Below, piece after piece: positions 16,642 to 24,572 of a stretch of 64,000 bases of DNA. The position numbers were made by a program, and so were the translations under genes. The stretch's first letter is position 1. Every line of letters begins with the position of its first letter. The notes under the pieces are model-generated. The model worked only from the letters and a program-made list of their open reading frames with translations. It was not told the origin of the DNA and made no database searches. The DNA comes from Winogradskyella eximia (GTDB lineage Bacteria > Bacteroidota > Bacteroidia > Flavobacteriales > Flavobacteriaceae): contig NZ_QRDV01000003.1 of NCBI RefSeq assembly GCF_003386165.1, positions 186,001-250,000 on the forward strand, read 5' to 3'.

Positions 16642-17214
16642 CTATTTAGCATTATGCTTTTCAGCTACTTTTTCTAACTCTGCATACCAATCTTCTCCAA
16701 ATTTTCTAATAAGCGCTTCTTTCACAAACTTATAAACAGGCACTTGTAATTCTTTACCCAAAGTACAGGCATCATCACAAATTTCCCATTTATCGTAATT
16801 AACACCAGAGAACTCTGTGTATTCTCTAACCCTTATAGGATATAAATGGCAAGAAACTGGCTTTTTCCATTTAATCTCACCTTGATTATAAGCTTCTTCA
16901 ATAGCACAAAGTGCCGTTTTTTTCTCATCAAAAATAACATAAGCACAATCCGCACCATTAATAAGAGGCGTTTCAAAATCACCAAAATCTGTAGTTATTG
17001 ATGTGCCTTGCTGCTCTATTGCTTCAATACCTTCTTTACGAAGAAAAGGCTTTACCAAAGGGTAAATATCTTCTAATATTTTAACCTCAGCTTTATCTAA
17101 AGGAGCACCTGCATCACCATCAATACAACAAGCACCTTTGCAAGCCGAAAGATTACAAACAAAATCCTTTTCTATAATATCTTCTGAAACTATTGTTTTT
17201 CCTAATTGAAACAT
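16642..17214 (-). CDS. DUF3109 cysteine-cluster protein
   Basis: The 190-residue cytoplasmic protein is a member of DUF3109, related to the YkgJ-type cysteine cluster proteins. Conserved cysteines occur as VCNLSACKGACC near residues 19-30, then GADC, ALC, SCHLYP and CDDAC. This pattern suits binding of an iron-sulfur cluster or zinc. The family is nearly universal in Bacteroidota, and no reaction has been assigned. It is monocistronic here and convergent with the kinase gene. Confidence 0.8.
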   Translation of the reverse strand: MFQLGKTIVSEDIIEKDFVCNLSACKGACCIDGDAGAPLDKAEVKILEDIYPLVKPFLRKEGIEAIEQQGTSITTDFGDFETPLINGADCAYVIFDEKKTALCAIEEAYNQGEIKWKKPVSCHLYPIRVREYTEFSGVNYDKWEICDDACTLGKELQVPVYKFVKEALIRKFGEDWYAELEKVAEKHNAK

Positions 17215-17282
17215 ATGTAATTACTGTGAGTTAGCATTTAGTGCAAAAGTATAAATACCTAAAACTTAACCGCAATTTAATA

Positions 17283-17312
17283 TTGAAAATCTTTAATAAT
17301 ATCGCACCTTTG
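17283..17312 (+). promoter_or_regulatory. Promoter of the marC-like gene
   Basis: TTG (17283-17285) and CACCTTTG (17305-17312, 7 of 8 to TAnnTTTG) are separated by 19 nt. The leader of about 85 nt contains a hairpin, TAGCTGAT (17342-17349) with ATCAGCTA (17362-17369). No known riboswitch is recognised. Confidence 0.55.
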
Positions 17313-17405
17313 CAAAAAATTTGAAAACCTTAGCTGGTTTTTAGCTGATAAAACAATAACCATCAGCTATTTAAAGCTCAAATATCAAAGAAAAAAAATT
17401 ACGCA

Positions 17406-17987
17406 ATGCAACTCAATTTTAAAGAAATATTTACAGCCTTCATGATCCTCTTTGCGGTTATTGATATCATTGGAAATATCCCGATTATCATAGACTTACG
17501 TAAAAAAGTTGGACACATACAAAGTGGAAAAGCATCTATAATCGCTGGTATTATAATGATTGTATTCCTCTTTGTAGGAAAAAGTTTATTAAATCTAATC
17601 GGTATTGATGTTAATTCATTTGCGGTAGCAGGTGCATTTGTTATATTTTTTATTGCTCTAGAAATGGTTTTAGGTATTACACTTTATAAGGACGAAGAGC
17701 ATAATGCAGTAACAGCTTCTGTATTTCCTTTGGCATTTCCTTTAATGGCTGGACCAGGAACATTAACCACACTCTTATCTTTACGAGCAGAATTCGCTAT
17801 AGAAAACATTATCATCGCAGTAATTAGCAACGTCCTTGTTATTTTTATTGTATTAAAAACATCTGCTAAGATTGAGCGCCTAATAGGATCCAATGGAATT
17901 AACATAATAAGAAAAATATTTGGTGTAATTTTGTTAGCAATCGCAGTAAAACTCTTTGCCCATAATATTAAAGCGTTATTGGCTTAA
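17406..17987 (+). CDS. MarC-family inner-membrane protein
   Basis: The 193-residue protein has six predicted membrane helices and the family pattern: an N-terminal FxxLFAVIDIIGNIP segment and a central AFPLMAGPGTLTTLL segment. MarC/UPF0056 proteins are widespread membrane proteins of uncertain transport function; the old link with multiple antibiotic resistance has not held up. It is followed after 10 bp by a small membrane protein and a flavoprotein, so the three are probably one operon. Confidence 0.85.
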   Translation: MQLNFKEIFTAFMILFAVIDIIGNIPIIIDLRKKVGHIQSGKASIIAGIIMIVFLFVGKSLLNLIGIDVNSFAVAGAFVIFFIALEMVLGITLYKDEEHNAVTASVFPLAFPLMAGPGTLTTLLSLRAEFAIENIIIAVISNVLVIFIVLKTSAKIERLIGSNGINIIRKIFGVILLAIAVKLFAHNIKALLA

Positions 17988-17997
17988 TTTTTAAAAC

Positions 17998-18198
17998 ATG
18001 AAAGTATTTACAATTATCCTATCAGTTATAGCTCTAGCACTTATTATTTTTAATGCTACAAAGTTAAATTTTGATGCGCTTTTTGATGGTGAAAGCCAAA
18101 CAGCATTAATCACTATTGTAGCTGCACTTTGTGCTATTATTTTATTGCAAATTCTTAGAATTTCTAAGAAGATTGAAAAACTAAGCAAACGACGTTAA
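17998..18198 (+). CDS. Small two-helix membrane protein
   Basis: The 66-residue protein has two hydrophobic helices (about residues 3-20 and 36-54) and a basic C-terminal tail (KKIEKLSKRR) that should lie in the cytoplasm. No family is recognised. Its stop overlaps the ATG of the next gene by one base (TAATG), which argues for real translation and coupling to the flavoprotein. Confidence 0.6.
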   Translation: MKVFTIILSVIALALIIFNATKLNFDALFDGESQTALITIVAALCAIILLQILRISKKIEKLSKRR

Positions 18199-18803
18199 TG
18201 ACTTTTGATGTATTAATCATTGGAGCTGGTGCAGCTGGATTATCTTGCGCTCTAGTCTTAGGTTCTGCTAAAACGAAACCTTTTGCAGAAGGTAAACACA
18301 TTGGTATTATTACACATCAGAAAACATCACATCTACAAAATGCATTATTTAATAATGTACTTGGATTAAAACCAGGAACCTTAGGTGCAGATATATTGAA
18401 TGATGGCTTACAACAACTTAGTGATTTATATCCTCACGTTAATCAAATAGATAACGAGAAAGTTGTTTCAATTACAAAGAATACCAATGGATTTTTAATT
18501 GAAACTAACAAAAACAGCTATCATTCTAAAATTGTGGTTATCGCTGTTGGTTACACCAATTTAATGACCATAAATGGCTTAGAAAACTATATTGAACCAC
18601 ACCCAAAAGCTGCTATTGAAAAAGATAGAATTTGGTTAAAAAACACAGATCATCTTATTGAAAAAAACTTGTACGTTGCTGGCACTTTAGCTGGTTGGCG
18701 TAGTCAATTTGCTATAGCTAGTGGAAGTGGCGCGCATGTTGCTACAGATATTTTAACGCTTTGGAATAACGGAAAACAAACCAAAATTCACGATAAAATA
18801 TAG
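18198..18803 (+). CDS. Short FAD-dependent pyridine-nucleotide oxidoreductase-like protein
   Basis: The 201-residue protein resembles the FAD-binding halves of thioredoxin reductase. GAGAAGLSCALVLG at residues 9-22 is the dinucleotide fold, VVIAVGY is the second flavin motif, and LYVAGTLAGWRSQFAIASGSG is the C-terminal flavin contact. The NADPH-binding domain and the CxxC redox pair of thioredoxin reductase are absent, so it cannot be a classic thioredoxin reductase. Comparable short proteins occur in other Bacteroidota. A role with a partner reductase, or a non-redox FAD role, is possible. It overlaps the small membrane protein gene by one base. Confidence 0.7.
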   Translation: MTFDVLIIGAGAAGLSCALVLGSAKTKPFAEGKHIGIITHQKTSHLQNALFNNVLGLKPGTLGADILNDGLQQLSDLYPHVNQIDNEKVVSITKNTNGFLIETNKNSYHSKIVVIAVGYTNLMTINGLENYIEPHPKAAIEKDRIWLKNTDHLIEKNLYVAGTLAGWRSQFAIASGSGAHVATDILTLWNNGKQTKIHDKI

Positions 18804-18807
18804 AAGT

Positions 18808-20418
18808 TTAATCTTGTTTAAAGCTTGGATATTCTGTACTTAAAAGAATCACTTCTTGCACCATAATGTCTTCCTTATTAATAATTTCTTCGAAGGCATT
18901 ATCATCAAATAATTGTTTTGCAAGCGTTGCTTTAATAATGCGTCTTATCTCATCATTATAAGCTACAAAAGTAATGTTGGTACGCTCTCTTTCATTAACA
19001 TAATCTTGAAAACGAACAACAATATCGTCACTCACTTCAAAATTATTAATAAAATCGTATTTAGTAATATCTTGATACAAGGTTCTATCTTTATCTAACT
19101 CTTCAAATACAAAATAGCCAAAATGCCCTCGTCGTCTTAAATAATTAATCGTTTCGTTATCAAATAAACGATCTACTGGCACAAATACATCCGGAATAAT
19201 ACCTCCACCTCCATAAACCACTTTCCCTTTTGGAGTGGTAAATTTTAAAGAATCGTCAACTACAATATTTTCTTCATCTGCTAATTCTCCCGTTCTTAAA
19301 CGCTTGTAATAATCGTTGTAATATTTTTCATTGTCTCCATTAGTATATGGTTTTTGTATAGATCGACCTGTTGGAGTGTAATATTTAGACACCGTAAGTC
19401 TTACTGCACTTCCATCTCCTAATGACATTTCTCGTTGCACTAAACCTTTTCCATAAGAGCGTCTTCCTACAATAATTCCTTTGTCATTATCCTGAAGTGC
19501 TCCCGCAATAACTTCACTAGCAGACGCCGAATTCTCATTAATTAAAATATAAATTTCTCCTTCTTCAAAATCCCCTCGCCTTGTTGCATAGATACGCTCT
19601 TCCTTTCCTTTTTTGTCTTTAGTAAACAAGATAAGCTTATCATCTTCTAAAAACTCATCTGCAATTTGTTCTGCAATACCGAGAAAACCACCAGGATTAT
19701 CTCTTAAATCTAAAGCTAATTTTGTAGCGCCTAAATCCTTAAGCTCGTCTAAAGCGTCTTTAAATTCCATAAACGTAGATTCCGCAAAACGGTTCATTTT
19801 TATATAACCCAAATCGTCCGTTAGCATGTACGATGCGTCTATACTTTTAATAGGAATTTCTTTGCGTTTCACTTCAAACTCTAACAAATCATCTTCATCC
19901 TTTCTGAAAACAGTTAATTTTACTGAAGAATTTTTCTCACCTCTAAGCTTTTCACCTATTAAATCAAAGTCAAAATCACGACCATATAGTGTATCTCCAT
20001 TTGCGTAGAGAATACGATCTCCACTCATTATACCAGCACGTTCACTTGGACCACCTTCTGTAGGTTTTACAACAGCAATAGTATCTTTATAAGGATAAAA
20101 GTTAATACCAATACCAACAAAATTACCTTTCATATTTTCGGTAATGCGTTCTAAATCTTCTTTTGGAATGTAAGACGAATGTGGATCGAGATTATTTAAA
20201 ATACCATTCACCGTAACATCAACGATGCTATCTGTATTCACCTCTTCAACGTATTCGTAATCTATATAATCTATTAAACGATTGAGTTTATCCTTTTTAC
20301 TATTCGTAGAAAAAAGATTATCCGATGTGTCAGAAAAATTCAATCTTCCGCCAATAATCACTCCAGCCGCAATTGCAACACCAATAATTAGTGGTATGTA
20401 TTTATCTTTTGTTGCCAT
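18808..20418 (-). CDS. C-terminal processing peptidase, S41 family
   Basis: The 536-residue exported protease is anchored by an N-terminal helix (residues 8-24). A PDZ domain spans about residues 90-180 (GIGINFYPYKD, GDRILYANGD). The S41 core has the Ser-Lys dyad: S299 in NSASASE and K324 in RSYGKG, 25 residues apart as in the CtpA family. It should cleave unfolded or tagged periplasmic proteins near their C-termini. Its start codon overlaps the stop of the dCMP deaminase gene (TAATG), so the two are translated together. Confidence 0.93.
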   Translation of the reverse strand: MATKDKYIPLIIGVAIAAGVIIGGRLNFSDTSDNLFSTNSKKDKLNRLIDYIDYEYVEEVNTDSIVDVTVNGILNNLDPHSSYIPKEDLERITENMKGNFVGIGINFYPYKDTIAVVKPTEGGPSERAGIMSGDRILYANGDTLYGRDFDFDLIGEKLRGEKNSSVKLTVFRKDEDDLLEFEVKRKEIPIKSIDASYMLTDDLGYIKMNRFAESTFMEFKDALDELKDLGATKLALDLRDNPGGFLGIAEQIADEFLEDDKLILFTKDKKGKEERIYATRRGDFEEGEIYILINENSASASEVIAGALQDNDKGIIVGRRSYGKGLVQREMSLGDGSAVRLTVSKYYTPTGRSIQKPYTNGDNEKYYNDYYKRLRTGELADEENIVVDDSLKFTTPKGKVVYGGGGIIPDVFVPVDRLFDNETINYLRRRGHFGYFVFEELDKDRTLYQDITKYDFINNFEVSDDIVVRFQDYVNERERTNITFVAYNDEIRRIIKATLAKQLFDDNAFEEIINKEDIMVQEVILLSTEYPSFKQD

Positions 20419-20849
20419 TAGGCATTTAAATCTTCTATAAGTTCAATTTCAATTCCTGCTTTTTCAAGAAACTCAATTCCAGAACAATCCTTATAGCCTT
20501 CATGATAAACCACTCTTACAATACCTGCTTGATGAATTAACTTACTACACTCTTTACAAGGTGAAAGTGTAATATACAGCGTTGCACCTCTACAAGATTG
20601 TGTGGATGATGCTACTTTTAAAATGGCATTAGCTTCAGCATGTAACACATACCATTTGGTGTAACCTTCATCATCTTCACAATAGTTTTCAAAGCCTGTT
20701 GGTGTACCATTGTAACCATCAGAAATTATCATTCTATCTTTTACAATAAGCGCTCCAACTTGTTTGCGTTTACAATGGGATAATTTTCCCCATTCTTTTG
20801 CAATGCGTAAATAAGCTTTATCGTAACGTAATTGTTTTATATCTGACAT
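20418..20849 (-). CDS. Deoxycytidylate deaminase
   Basis: The 143-residue zinc enzyme of the cytidine/deoxycytidylate deaminase fold has H70-A-E72 (general base and zinc ligand) and PC98-x-x-C101 (zinc ligands). It converts dCMP to dUMP, supplying thymidylate synthesis. The family is often annotated as ComEB-like. The length matches the short bacterial forms. It is first in a two-gene unit with the S41 protease through a TAATG overlap. Confidence 0.92.
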   Translation of the reverse strand: MSDIKQLRYDKAYLRIAKEWGKLSHCKRKQVGALIVKDRMIISDGYNGTPTGFENYCEDDEGYTKWYVLHAEANAILKVASSTQSCRGATLYITLSPCKECSKLIHQAGIVRVVYHEGYKDCSGIEFLEKAGIEIELIEDLNA

Positions 20850-20947
20850 TAAAAGATTTATTCTTGTACCGAGTACACTTGTAAGTAACGAATATAAACG
20901 GTTAGTATTTTATAACCAATTTACTATCTGTAAAATTTAACCAAACT

Positions 20948-21544
20948 TTATGTATTGCTAAGTAATTGACTTCCCAAAATCATCGGAATCACTAATCCGG
21001 CAACCAAAGCTGAAATTACCATTACCCAATCACGACGAGAAACTCTAAAGACCGTTTGACATAAAAATCCAATAAATAAAACGACGAATACAATAATAAC
21101 TTGCGCTAATTCTATACCCAATGCAAATTCTATGAGTAATTCTAATTTATTTCCAGATTGACCAGAAAACATTTTAAACTCTCTCGCAAAGCCTAATCCG
21201 TGGACGAGACCAAAAAATAAAGTCGTAAAAAACAGCAAGCCTATCTTATTCGATTTTGCTTTTTTTCCGGTAGTAAACACATTATAAATTGCTGTAATTA
21301 AAATGGTTATAGGTATTAAAAATTCTACTAACTTTCCGTTAACCGTTACAATACTATAAGCTGCTAACACTAAGGATAGCGTATGTCCTAAAGTAAACAT
21401 GGTAACGAGTAAAAGCACGCGTTTCCAATCTTTAAAAAGGTAAGGAACGGATAAAACCATTAAGAAAAGTACATGGTCATAACCATTAATATCTAAAACG
21501 TGGTTCATGCCATATTGAACATTAAACCAAAAATTATCTAACAT
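20948..21544 (-). CDS. HupE/UreJ-family membrane protein
   Basis: The protein has 198 residues from the ATG at 21544. A longer frame from 21568 would start inside the -7 promoter element at 21566-21573. It has six hydrophobic helices, the early histidine motif GYDHVLFL, TLGHTLSL, and FGLVHGLGFA. These His-rich membrane motifs define HupE/UreJ_2 proteins, which include nickel permeases. No hydrogenase or urease genes are in the window, so the metal specificity is open. Confidence 0.85.
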   Translation of the reverse strand: MLDNFWFNVQYGMNHVLDINGYDHVLFLMVLSVPYLFKDWKRVLLLVTMFTLGHTLSLVLAAYSIVTVNGKLVEFLIPITILITAIYNVFTTGKKAKSNKIGLLFFTTLFFGLVHGLGFAREFKMFSGQSGNKLELLIEFALGIELAQVIIVFVVLFIGFLCQTVFRVSRRDWVMVISALVAGLVIPMILGSQLLSNT

Positions 21545-21565
21545 AATTAATTCTTTGGGATTCAC

Positions 21566-21573
21566 CAAAGTTA
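21566..21573 (-). promoter_or_regulatory. -7 element of the hupE/ureJ-like gene
   Basis: The minus strand reads TAACTTTG, a perfect TAnnTTTG. The start point would be near 21558, only about 15 nt before the ATG at 21544. This excludes the upstream non-ATG start. Confidence 0.5.
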
Positions 21574-21681
21574 CAATTAAAAGCCAATAGGTTTCTGTTA
21601 AAATAAAGTGAATATAATTTGTTTCTTAGTGATTTCTTTCGGAATATTGTAATTCACAAAGTTCAAATAACTTATTGAAAT

Positions 21682-21801
21682 GTTATCAAGAAAGGTGGAG
21701 GGATTAGACCCTTTGAAACCTTAGCAACCCTTAAACTTATTAAGAAGGTGCTAAATTCTACGTAATTACCGATTCATTTATCGTGTAATTGGATAGATAA
21801 C
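21682..21801 (+). promoter_or_regulatory. SAM-I riboswitch aptamer (S-box)
   Basis: The sequence has the S-box core: AAGAAAGGTGGAGGGAT, GACCCTTTGAAACCTTAGCAACC and AAGGTGCTAAATTC. P1 is GTTATC (21682-21687) with GATAAC (21796-21801). P4 is AATTACCGAT (21764-21773) with ATCG-T-GTAATT (21780-21790). It lies about 115 bp before a methionine-pathway sulfhydrylase gene, the usual target. SAM binding should lower expression of the downstream genes. The rest of the 372-bp gap (21545-21916) is leader and promoter DNA. Confidence 0.93.
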
Positions 21802-21866
21802 CCAACATAATTACACGTCATAGTTGTAATTCAAATTCTTTATAACATTTTTCTATTTACACGTCA
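21782..21866 (+). promoter_or_regulatory. Likely expression platform of the SAM-I riboswitch
   Basis: CGTGTAATT (21782-21790), part of P4, is perfectly complementary to AATTACACG (21809-21817), an alternative hairpin that would trap the 3' strand of P1. A second TTACACGTCA copy at 21857-21866 could pair with the same CGTGTAA. The two pairings exclude the SAM-bound fold. No strong U-tailed terminator is visible, so the switch may act on translation or through a weak terminator ending at TCAATTTTTG. Confidence 0.45.
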
Positions 21867-21916
21867 ATTTTTGATGCATTTGATTTTTGGTTTACTATCA
21901 ATTAAGGAAAACAAAA

Positions 21917-23086
21917 ATGAATTCAAAACACATAGAAACAGAAGCTATACGCACCCAAATTGAGCGTTCGCAATACCTAGAACATTCTAGCCCTTTGTTT
22001 TTAACATCGAGTTACGTATTTGAAGATGCTGAAGATATGCGTGCTTCTTTTGCAGATGAAAAACAACGTAATATTTACAGTCGTTACTCTAATCCTAATA
22101 CATCTGAGTTTGTAGAAAAAGTTTGTAAAATGGAAGGTGCAGAACGCGGTTATGCCTTCGCATCTGGTATGTCTGCTGTGTTTTCAACATTTGCAGCTTT
22201 ATTAAATTCCGATGATCATGTTATTTCATCTCGAAGTATTTTTGGCTCTACACAAACCTTATTTAATAATATATTACCTAAGTGGAATATCTCAACAAGC
22301 TACTTTAAAATTGATGAATTAGATACCATTGAAAGTCTAATACAACCCAATACGAAAGTGATTTATGCTGAAAGTCCAACAAATCCGGCTGTAGATATCT
22401 TAGACTTACAACGCCTAGGAGATATTGCGAAAAAGCACAATCTTATATTTATTATAGACAATTGTTTTGCAACACCATACTTACAGCAGCCTATAAAATT
22501 TGGTGCAGATTTAGTGATTCATTCTGCTACAAAATTAATGGATGGACAAGGTCGAGTTTTAGGAGGTGTCACTGTTGGTAGTGGAGACTTAATTCAAAAA
22601 ATCTATCTATTTTCTAGAAATACAGGTCCTGCATTATCGCCTTTTAACGCATGGGTTTTATCAAAAAGTTTAGAAACTTTACCGGTTAGAGTTGATAGAC
22701 ATTGTGATAATGCATTAAAAGTAGCCACATTTTTAGAGGCTAACGACCATGTGAATTTTGTAAAATATCCATTTCTAAAATCACATCCGCAATACGAATT
22801 AGCAAAAAAACAAATGAAATTAGGCGGAAACGTCGTGGCTTTTGAAATAAAAGGTGGCATTGAAGCTGGTAGAAAATTTCTAAACGCCATTAAGTTATTA
22901 TCGCTTTCTGCAAATTTAGGAGATACCCGAACAATAGTTACACATCCTGCATCTACAACACACGCAAAAATACCAGAAGATGTCCGTTTAGAAACAGGAA
23001 TTACTTCTGGATTAATTAGAGTATCTGTTGGTTTAGAACATCCTGAAGATATTATTAACGATTTAAAACAGGCATTAGAAAATTAA
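21917..23086 (+). CDS. metZ: O-acetyl/O-succinylhomoserine sulfhydrylase-type trans-sulfuration enzyme
   Basis: The protein has 389 residues from the ATG at 21917, which has an AAGGAAAA ribosome site. An earlier in-frame start at 21887 lacks one. The fold-type I PLP enzyme of the Cys/Met metabolism family carries the PLP lysine K206 in HSATKLMDGQ. Other family landmarks are RYSNPNT, the AFASGMSAV turn, AESPTNP, and the C-terminal GLIRVSVGLE motif. It makes homocysteine from an activated homoserine and sulfide. The SAM-I riboswitch upstream and metH/metF downstream place it in methionine synthesis. Which acyl group it uses cannot be settled from sequence alone. Confidence 0.85.
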   Translation: MNSKHIETEAIRTQIERSQYLEHSSPLFLTSSYVFEDAEDMRASFADEKQRNIYSRYSNPNTSEFVEKVCKMEGAERGYAFASGMSAVFSTFAALLNSDDHVISSRSIFGSTQTLFNNILPKWNISTSYFKIDELDTIESLIQPNTKVIYAESPTNPAVDILDLQRLGDIAKKHNLIFIIDNCFATPYLQQPIKFGADLVIHSATKLMDGQGRVLGGVTVGSGDLIQKIYLFSRNTGPALSPFNAWVLSKSLETLPVRVDRHCDNALKVATFLEANDHVNFVKYPFLKSHPQYELAKKQMKLGGNVVAFEIKGGIEAGRKFLNAIKLLSLSANLGDTRTIVTHPASTTHAKIPEDVRLETGITSGLIRVSVGLEHPEDIINDLKQALEN

Positions 23087-23091
23087 CGTCA

Positions 23092-23135
23092 GTTCGAGTG
23101 ATTTTATGACATCGGAATAAAATTATATCGAGAAC
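23092..23135 (+). repeat. Dispersed hairpin repeat, GTTCGAG...CGAGAAC family
   Basis: GTTCGAG (23092-23098) and CGAGAAC (23129-23135) bracket an imperfect hairpin with inner stem ATTTTAT/ATAAAAT. It fills the gap between metZ and metH, ending 11 bp before the metH start. A compact version of the same motif occurs inside metH at 26617-26636. Confidence 0.6.
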
Positions 23136-23146
23136 AAACATATACT

Positions 23147-24148
23147 ATGAGCAATATAAAAGACGAATTACAAAAACGCATATTAGTTCTCGATGGAGCC
23201 ATGGGAACCATGCTTCAGCAATATAATTTCTCGGAAGAAGATTTTAGAGGTGAACGTTTTAAGGATTATCCATCCCCTTTAAAAGGGAATAACGATTTAC
23301 TATCCTTAACCCAACCGAAAGCTATTGCAGAAATTCATGCTAAATATTTTGAAGCTGGAGCTGACATCGTGGAAACCAACACCTTTTCTGGGACTACAAT
23401 TGCCATGGCAGATTATGATATGGAAGATTTAGTTTACGAATTGAATTTTGAATCTGCTAAAATCGCGAGAGAAGTGGCAGACAAATTCACAAAAGAAAAT
23501 CCTGATCAACCGCGTTTTGTTGCTGGCAGTATTGGACCAACAAACAAAACGGCAAGTTTATCACCAGATGTTAACCGACCAGAATATAGAGCCATTACCT
23601 TTAACGAGTTAAGAATTGCGTATAAGCAACAAGTAGAAGCGTTAATTGATGGAGGTGCTGATTTACTTTTAGTGGAAACTATTTTTGATACTTTAAATGC
23701 AAAAGCGGCTTTATTCGCTATTGAAGAAGTCAAAGAAGAACGACATATTGATATTCCAATTATGGTTTCTGGGACGATAACTGATGCTTCGGGCAGAACG
23801 TTATCTGGCCAAACGGTTGAAGCATTTTTAACTTCGATATCTCATATTCCATTGTTAAGTGTTGGCTTTAATTGTGCTCTTGGTGCGCAACAGTTAAAAC
23901 CTTATTTACAGCGTTTATCTAACGAAACTGATTTCTATACCTCAGCACATCCCAACGCAGGATTACCAAATGCTTTTGGAGAATATGATGAAACACCAAA
24001 ACAAATGCAGCAATATATTGAGGAGTATCTAAAAGATGACCTCATCAATATCATTGGTGGCTGCTGTGGTACAAGTCCAGAGCACATCAAAGCTATTGCA
24101 GACGTGGCAAAGAACTACAAACCAAGATTAATAGTTGTTAGTGTTTAG
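23147..24148 (+). CDS. metH: Methionine synthase, homocysteine-binding module (MetH N-terminal part)
   Basis: The 333-residue protein is equivalent to the first domain of Escherichia coli MetH. It begins with the family [11 protein letters not shown] segment. The zinc-binding cysteines are C243 (VGFNCALGA) and C306/C307 (GGCCGTS), which activate homocysteine. In E. coli the chain continues directly into the pterin domain; here it stops after KPRL-IVVSV, and the rest is a separate gene 389 bp downstream. The last five codons and stop lie in an AC/GT-rich terminal repeat of the inserted four-helix-bundle cassette, so the tail is not native MetH sequence. Split MetH is reported in other Bacteroidota. 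Confidence 0.93.
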   Translation: MSNIKDELQKRILVLDGAMGTMLQQYNFSEEDFRGERFKDYPSPLKGNNDLLSLTQPKAIAEIHAKYFEAGADIVETNTFSGTTIAMADYDMEDLVYELNFESAKIAREVADKFTKENPDQPRFVAGSIGPTNKTASLSPDVNRPEYRAITFNELRIAYKQQVEALIDGGADLLLVETIFDTLNAKAALFAIEEVKEERHIDIPIMVSGTITDASGRTLSGQTVEAFLTSISHIPLLSVGFNCALGAQQLKPYLQRLSNETDFYTSAHPNAGLPNAFGEYDETPKQMQQYIEEYLKDDLINIIGGCCGTSPEHIKAIADVAKNYKPRLIVVSV

Positions 24149-24572
24149 TTGGTTGTAATTAGTCAAAAAAGAAAAAGAATGGATTATATAGAATTAGATG
24201 TTTGGAAATATTCCAGAGAACTTGTAAAAAAAGTTTATTTATTAAGTGATTTGTTTCCCAAAGAAGAATTGTATGCATTAACTAATCAAGTTAGGAGATG
24301 CTCAATCTCAATACCATCAAATATTGCAGAAGGTCTTGGACGACAATCCAATAAAGAGACTATTCATTTTTTATATATTTCAAGAGGTTCGTTATTTGAG
24401 CTTGAAACTCAACTTTTTCTAGCTTTTGATTTAAATTATATTTCGAAAAAACAATTAGATGCTATATTAAAACAGATTACTACTTCTAAAAAACTATTAA
24501 ACGGATTCATTAATTATTTCAAATCTAAAAAGTAACATGAGTGCATCCATCAACAATCAACAATCAACTAAA
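24144..24572 (+). mobile_element. Four-helix-bundle (S23/IVS-type) cassette with terminal inverted repeats
   Basis: TTTAGTTGGTTGT (from 24144) is an inverted copy of the sequence ending near 24572 (complement TTTAGTTGATTGT), 12 of 13 matching. Weaker similarity extends to 19 nt. Both arms are built of GTTGTTAG/CAACAATC-like units (24130-24162 and 24549-24580). Between them lies a single small gene of the 23S-intervening-sequence protein family. The left arm supplies the stop of the first metH gene and the right arm supplies residues 5-14 of the second. No transposase is present. The cassette limits are inferred. Confidence 0.5.
24179..24535 (+). CDS. Four-helix bundle protein, 23S rRNA intervening-sequence family
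   Basis: The protein has 118 residues from the ATG at 24179; an in-frame start at 24149 would begin in the cassette repeat. The family motifs are clear: [60 protein letters not shown]. Proteins of this family are encoded inside intervening sequences of 23S rRNA genes and as stray genes in many Bacteroidota, and are related to the Avd accessory protein of diversity-generating retroelements. A nucleic-acid-binding role is likely, but the function is not known. It lies between the metH halves, stopping one base before the second ATG. Confidence 0.9.
   Translation: MDYIELDVWKYSRELVKKVYLLSDLFPKEELYALTNQVRRCSISIPSNIAEGLGRQSNKETIHFLYISRGSLFELETQLFLAFDLNYISKKQLDAILKQITTSKKLLNGFINYFKSKK

Noticed and set aside
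24179..24535. Avd accessory protein of a diversity-generating retroelement
   Set aside because: The family is related, but there is no reverse transcriptase, template repeat or variable repeat anywhere near.
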